In this document: one piece after another, positions 58,383 through 64,000 of the stretch
How positions within the stretch are numbered: position 1 is the first letter of the stretch
How the letters are laid out: each line of letters starts with the position of its first letter
Origin: Cinnamomum chago
Taxonomy: Eukaryota > Streptophyta > Magnoliopsida > Laurales > Lauraceae
DNA: 64,000 nucleotides
Direction: 5' to 3'
NCBI GenBank assembly: GCA_038049695.1
Contig: CP142452.1
Coordinates: forward strand, 95,487,501-95,551,500
The notes under the pieces: generated by a model
What the model saw: the letters and a program-made list of their open reading frames with translations, nothing else
What the model was told of the DNA's origin: nothing
Databases searched by the model: none
Position numbers and translations under genes: made by a program

Positions 58383-59246
58383 TAAGAGCTAGTTCTTCTA
58401 ACAAAGGCAGCATTGTTATCGTGATTCTAACTCCTATTTGGATTGGTTCGTTGACTATTGATGGAGATCTGTTTTGAGTTACATTCAAGAAGCTTGCATT
58501 GGCTTCCACAGTTGTCAAGGTAATTCAATTTATTTTTGTTTCAAGTTTTTTTTTTTTTAATTGGGTTTTCGTATCAATTTTAGAAGAACATACATATTTT
58601 TAAGGACTTAAAAGTCACTCCACAACTGATGCTAGAAATGTGAGCTGCAGGTCAATGTTGAACCGGTGTCCCATGTTTGACTGTTTCAAGATTATAAAGC
58701 TTGAAGTTGTGCAACCTTTGGCCAATCAAATAGAATGTTTATTTAAATGGAAAATTAAATTTCCTGTACCAAATAACCTCACCTCTAGAAAATATAGAAT
58801 TTCCGTTCTTTATTATGTTTATTCAGGTATCTGTCATTGTATGGTTGAACTAATTGGATGAGAGTTTTCTGAAAGCTTACTTTATTAGGATTGAGTTTTG
58901 TGTGGACGCATGCAATAACCAGTATGATACTAGTGCTAGTTTGAACATTCTCTTGTGAGGAGCTACAGGGCCCTGCTCTGTAGTTTGGGATGGCAGTGGG
59001 GTCTGGGCCGACTGTATCCAGGCCCAAAAAGTATATATTTTGGTGGATTCTGATCAAGGACCGGTCCTACTTGGGTTTCTGACCCATACATGGAACTAAT
59101 GAAGTCATCAGGTTTGGGTTTGGATCAGGGTCCATATAAAGTTACATTAATGTGTCTATACACCTTGGAGGGACCATGTGAATTTCTGTACCTTTGTTTT
59201 CCCTTCTAATCTCATTTAATTTGTTTTAATACATATTTACTGGGGT

Positions 59247-59269
59247 TGTGTGTGTGTGTGTGTGTGTGT
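59247..59269. repeat. (GT)n microsatellite
   Basis: About eleven GT units. Confidence 0.9.
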
Positions 59270-60639
59270 TTGAATACATGCTTGCTGCAAGTTCTGAGCC
59301 ATGCATATCAGGAATCCAACAAATTCTAAACAGAAGATTTAAAAGTTGATGTATGCAGTCATCATCCCCAAACTTTGAATCAATCTCCCAAAGCAAATGC
59401 CCATTATAACAGATCTTCAGCAAAAGTAGCCAATGGCCATGCAAGTTGTACAGGGAAGCTTCAAGGGTGTCGCAGATGCCCCATGATGATGCTAAGGAAT
59501 GTGGTTTCATATACAAATGCGGGCTTTTGCCTGTAAATATACTTGTCAAGAGGTATGGAATCAACATATCAACACCATTTCACCTGGTCAGCTAACTCCG
59601 TATTTAAAATTCACGAGAAGGACGCAAAGCACAAAGCATCCGTCCTTGTATAAGATGCACAAATCCTTAAAGAAGAGATTTTTGTATGATTTGTGAAAGA
59701 TGGGTGGCCCATCTATCTAACATCTAATTTACAGATACAAATGATTTGGGTGGGTTTTGGTTCGCTACCAATTTTGGGGAACTGACCCTACTTTGAATGG
59801 TTTACTCAAATGTAGTGTATAATAATACTTAACTGAATAATGTGTAGCATTTTTACCAAAAAAAAAAAAAAGGGAATAATGTGTAGTATGGTAGTCAAAA
59901 TTAGTTTGTTTTGGTTGAATTGGTCGAAACTATTTGGTTCAGTTTGTGTATCAGGTCATAAACTCACTGTAAAATTTATATCTGGTTCGTAATTTGGACC
60001 TCTTTGGTTAAAATGTGCATATTTTGTTTTGAATTGGTGGACCCACAACTGGCTAAAATCTTGAATTTTGGCTAAATGTTGTGAGGGCTTTAGCTTCTCC
60101 ACACCACACCTGTACACATTCCTTCTCTACCAAAAAGAAAAAAGAAGAAATTCCTAAATATTATTTTCTATATATTTTGTATCACTGAAATTTAGTTTGA
60201 TGGATGATGACCTACTTTCTTATTTAAATGTATATAATTTGCTTAACCTTTTTACTTATTTTTGAATAAAAAATATTTTAGATTTTTAATATTAATCTAA
60301 AACAAAGATTTCAAAATAAAACATTTTTTAAATGCGGATTCCACCAAAAAGTTTCAGTACAAAGGCACAGCAAAGTAAGATCTAAAATGAAATTGGCAAC
60401 TGACATAATCTTCTAGGTTATGTTACAATGAGTGCCATTTTTTTTTTTTTTTTTTTTTCTTGGTAGAACACTGAGTGCCACTTGGGTGATGCTATGTGGT
60501 GGTAACCACAGATCATAGAGATTGGGGGATGAGATTTCCAGTCATTATAGTCTAATTCTGTTAAGAGGAGATATTGGGGCCTCAAAAAGTAATTGTGGTA
60601 AGAAAATTTAGAAAAGGAGACTAAGATGATTCAATGTTA

Positions 60640-60736
60640 ACTCCAAGGGGTTAGCTCAGTTGGCCTACGATCACAATTTTTTTTGGCCTGGAAGTATTAC
60701 CCCTATCCAAAAGGTTGGGAGATAGAAAAAAAAAAA
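60640..60736 (+). mobile_element. tRNA-like SINE fragment
   Basis: GGGGTTAGCTCAGTTGGCC is a good tRNA A-box context. A poly-A tail follows at 60726-60736 and a B box is not visible. An (AAG)n microsatellite has grown from the tail. Confidence 0.4.
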
Positions 60737-62305
60737 TAAGAAGAAGAAGAAGAAGAAGATGATTCAATGCAAGGGTGAATATTACTTTGGACGAGTGTAA
60801 AATTTGGGTGAGGGGTTAATTCAGGGCTCCTGTTACTCGGCGTGGCATTTTAAGACCTCAAAAGTCAAAACAGTACTAGAAAGAAGTGCAAGAAAAAGTG
60901 AATGGACTCGATCCAATGGTGAATTAACTTGGATGAGCATCGACTTGAGGTGAGAATCAATTCATACGAGAATCAATTCATACGATGGGGGTAGGTAGAA
61001 TTGTAGAAAGGCCCTGCTTGATTATTAGAGCCCTCCACAAAAGTGTAAATACTATTATGTATGTTGCATGCTTAACATTATGATCCATTAAGCATTGTGC
61101 TTGGCGTAACTTGGGCAGGCACCTCAAATTTGGCCTCATTTGAATGCATGCCGATCACGGGATTTAGACTTTGTACCCACGTGTGGATGCATGAAATTCC
61201 AATTTTTGGATTACGACATAGATGTCTAACCTTGCTTATTCTATGGTGTCATTGGGTAGAAAGGGTTGTGATGTAAGTCATAAATCATGGAACTGCAAAT
61301 AAAGAATCCCCTCAAAAGCCACATTGAGATGTATAACTTTAAGTCTCGTGTATTTATTTTAGGAAAAGCTTCAATGTAGTATAAATCCTTTAGCTCGTTC
61401 TCAAAAAAGTACATGAATATTTAAATATTTAAAAAAGAAAATAATAGTTTTCCATAATTCTTTCAATGAACTTTTCACCATAAAATTGTTTGATAAAGGA
61501 CAAATGTCATTATCTTATTTTTTAAATTTTCTCTTTGATAAATTATTTAAGTGAAATGATCATGTCCAACCCAAACGACCTAATATAGCATGCTCCAACT
61601 ACTTTTATGCATAGATAGTTAGAAAAGAAGGGTTTACATGGATTCCAAATAATTGAAAAACTAGGTTCATTAAATGGGCATGATCATCAAAATCAAGTTA
61701 AAACTTGGATCATATGACAATTTAGAGAAAAGAACGTCAAGAATAATTCTGGCATTCTCCTAGCTAGGTGACCAAACCATCAAGAGAAGGTACCCCACCA
61801 TCAACATTTGATCAATGAGGCCTACAAAATGACTTTTGAGTTGGTTACGGAGATGAAATAAGGTTAATAAATGACAAAAACTTGACATAGTGACTTTCTT
61901 GTCATTTGTCGAAAAAGAATTTATGGACTTGATTAAAAGAAATATGGAAAGTATTTATACTTTTTTGAGATATTCGCCTTCTGAGAATCAGCCAAAAGTT
62001 TTATAAATTTTTTTTTTATAACTTTCCTTTATTTTATAATAAAATCAGAGCACGATGGGTGGTTGTGAAGGGAGATGTCTATTTCTGTCGTTCTTGATAA
62101 GAGAGACATTGAAATCCCACAGGCAATGTACATCTTCTTTGAAAAGTATCAGAGAGTAGTTCAATTGGTATTTTAATTGCCTAGGATGCTTATCAGAAAG
62201 AGATTCAGCACTCTCTTTGGGGGCAGATTCCATTTGATTAACCTTTTAGAAACTCAAATGGTGGCTATCTCAAACTATAATGCCTAATATTTTTTTCATA
62301 TACAG

Positions 62306-62347
62306 GCAGGATCTAGTGCACTGGACCACTTCATGCAAAAGCCAATG
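62306..62347 (+). other. orphan exon candidate
   Basis: Between an acceptor (catatacag) and a donor (gtcaga) lie 14 phase-0 codons reading AGSSALDHFMQKPM, which look coding and include a PIP-box-like LDHFM. No partner exons with certainty; might be a relic of a lost gene. Confidence 0.2.
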
Positions 62348-63269
62348 GTCAGAATTTGTAACATCAGTATAGTTTTTTACCCTTCCCTCTCTTTCCTTTC
62401 TCCTGGGCCCTCTTCGAACCAACTTTTTTTTTTTTCCAAAACTTTAGAAGGAGGCACTATAATTACCACCAAACTACTTTGAATTCCTGTGAGGAAATGT
62501 GCTTCTATCAGAAGGGTTCAGGTAAAGGTTCAAGGGTGAAGGCACAAGAGACCTTCAAATTTTCCTTTCTTAGATAATACACTTTTATCTAAGTTAAAGA
62601 GTGAAGGATCCAGGGAAGGACTAAAGGACCTTTAATTTTTTCTCGTTTGATTAGAAACAATTACCCACCATTATTTCCCCATGAATTTCATTAAGCCCTT
62701 CCTTTCTTAATAATTCTTCAGGAATTGGCCGAATATCTTCTTACATGTGAATATCATGAAAACAGTACCAGTGCCATATATTCTTGGCTTATTGGGTACC
62801 ATAAGTTCTTTTACAACGCACACAATTGGACACGATGCAATCTGAGTAGTTATTTTGGAATTTGAAAGGACACATGAAACCAACTTGCCATCTTTTCAAA
62901 AACATGCACGCATGAGCCTATGTATCTTCTACATGAAGCTAGTCAAGCTAGTACATGAAGCATGCTTTCTATAACCCTAAACTTCAAGCTTTAAATGCAA
63001 GACTCGTGAATGAGAAAAGATTAAACAAAATATTCCATATGCTTTGTGGATTATAGTGTGCTGTATTCTCTAGCATCCATGAAAAGGAAGCAGCTTCTTC
63101 TTCACCCTACTGCAACTCAAATATGTTTCCTTGTGTGATATTCCCAAATGTATATCATATCTTCATTCCAATAAAGCGTCCAACCATTCTAAAAACCCAA
63201 TAATTAAGAGGGGTATCAGCCAACGGGAAGAAGTAAATGCCCATGGTTCAGTTCTTAGCATTACTGTCT

Positions 63270-63420
63270 AAAAAGGCAACAACATGAAGGACAAGTTCTA
63301 AAGTACTGAGGTCCCATGTTTGATCCCCTAACTTAGGGTTATAAAAACTTCTAATGTACACGTAAATAGAAACTTACTTACTTTGGTCTGGTGGCTTCCC
63401 TTTTTTTTTTCTTTCTTTCT
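63270..63420 (+). mobile_element. tRNA-like SINE fragment
   Basis: GAGGTCCCATGTTTGATCCCC resembles a B box in plant SINEs and a poly-T/CT-rich stretch follows. Head and borders are unclear. Confidence 0.25.
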
Positions 63421-63739
63421 TTTTTTTTGTGTAGAAGTTTGGTCTAGTGACTTGGTCGTAAGTACCTGATCTTCTTTTTAGTCTTTAGAAAGGCATCTAT
63501 TTAGTAGGTATTGCATTCCATACCAACTGCCAACAACAAAAAGAAAAAGAGGTGTTTCATTGGGTGGTAGTACCCATCACTTTTTTATAATTGGGAACAT
63601 TAGTACATTACTAGCACCCCCTTGGACCAAACTTTCTTAGTTTGTAGAAAGTTCAATCAGAGCCCATTCATGAATCATGTCACATGTACATCTTGTAAGC
63701 TCTAGTTCCCATTTTTTTTTTTTTTTTTTTTATCTTTAG

Positions 63740-63916
63740 CTAGAACTACCAGAAGCGACTAAAGAGGAAATTCAATCCATGTGGTTGTGTAAAGAGGACA
63801 GGAATTTTATCAGCTTTATAATGATGTTTCCATTAAGCAAAGAACTTGATTTTTCATGTGACATTTTACAGCCCATTTCTGCAAGTTTAAAAGGTAGCAT
63901 TAGATCTGATGTCTAA
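63740..63916 (+). other. orphan exon or relic candidate
   Basis: After a poly-T/pyrimidine tract ending tatctttag, 58 open codons begin LELPEATKEEIQSMWLCKED and end at a TAA. The first 16 look like a conserved segment (LPxx...EEI recalls ubiquitin-binding motifs of repair polymerases), but I cannot name the family. Same phase as the candidate at 62306. A donor (gtaaag) occurs after the WL codons. Confidence 0.2.
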
Positions 63917-64000
63917 GCCTTTGAAAGGAAGACCTATAATATGTATGCTAGAAGCAACTTTTTCTTCACTAGCTAGGGAAATCTCCTGGTATAATTTTAG

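Larger units (their letters stand above)
58383..62300. other. 3' flank and intergenic DNA, no gene recognised
   Basis: Past the methyltransferase stop no gene could be supported. Contains a (GT)n tract at about 59247-59269, an (AAG)n tract at about 60737-60760 and poly-T runs. A 113-codon minus-strand frame at 59226-59567 is clean but resembles nothing known to me. Confidence 0.45.

Noticed and set aside
59226-59567. 113-codon minus-strand frame starting from a (GT)n tract
   Set aside because: Clean frame but no domain, no splice sites checked out, and its end is the microsatellite; kept only as a note.
62045-62233. 62-codon minus-strand frame MESAPKESAESL...
   Set aside because: Looks mildly coding at its start but has no partner exons or known relative.

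Overview
This window is eukaryotic nuclear DNA from a flowering plant. Its genes are split by GT-AG introns, their products are plant-type, and the space between them is filled with small plant transposons. The transposon style and the AT-rich, TGGGCCCCAC-type repeat modules remind me of woody magnoliids, but that is only an impression; the species cannot be fixed from the sequence alone.

Five protein-coding genes can be assembled exon by exon. On the minus strand at 1432-4226 lies a bHLH79-type transcription factor, whose canonical last exon(s) I could not find. On the plus strand at 24635-27192 is a two-exon gene for a 251-residue protein ending in a dynein light chain LC8 domain. On the minus strand at 32468-39493 is a four-exon gene for a 370-residue plant protein of unknown function. 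On the plus strand at 43444-49206 is a complete ten-exon TAM41 gene (mitochondrial CDP-diacylglycerol synthase, 329 residues). Close behind it, on the plus strand at 50700-58382, is a nine-exon RsmD-type rRNA methyltransferase gene with a plastid-like N-terminal extension (343 residues). The genes are unrelated in function, as is normal for a plant chromosome; there is no operon or gene cluster. The unknown gene and TAM41 are divergently transcribed.

The stretch from 4.6 to 24.4 kb carries no convincing gene and is a transposon graveyard. It contains two PIF/Harbinger-like elements built from the same internal module (6668-7475, 18526-19603), a head-to-tail array of four Helitron-like elements (11961-17915) flanked by two copies of another repeat, hAT-type MITEs with 8-bp target duplications, and four of five copies of one tRNA-derived SINE family, all in the same orientation. 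More MITEs, several tRNA-derived SINEs and a LINE reverse-transcriptase relic sit in introns of the genes to the right. The last 5.6 kb hold no assigned gene, only two weak orphan exon candidates.

I see no CRISPR array, gene cluster or clearly new molecular system. The most interesting items are structural: a duplicated splice acceptor giving a possible alternative C-terminus (32.8 kb), a decayed duplicate of a TAM41 exon (43.6 kb), a splice donor fused to a microsatellite (1.87 kb), a phase-matched possible alternative last exon for the bHLH gene (0.97-1.2 kb), and the tandem Helitron array. Exon models come from reading splice sites and protein similarity recalled from known families; no alignment or expression data were available.
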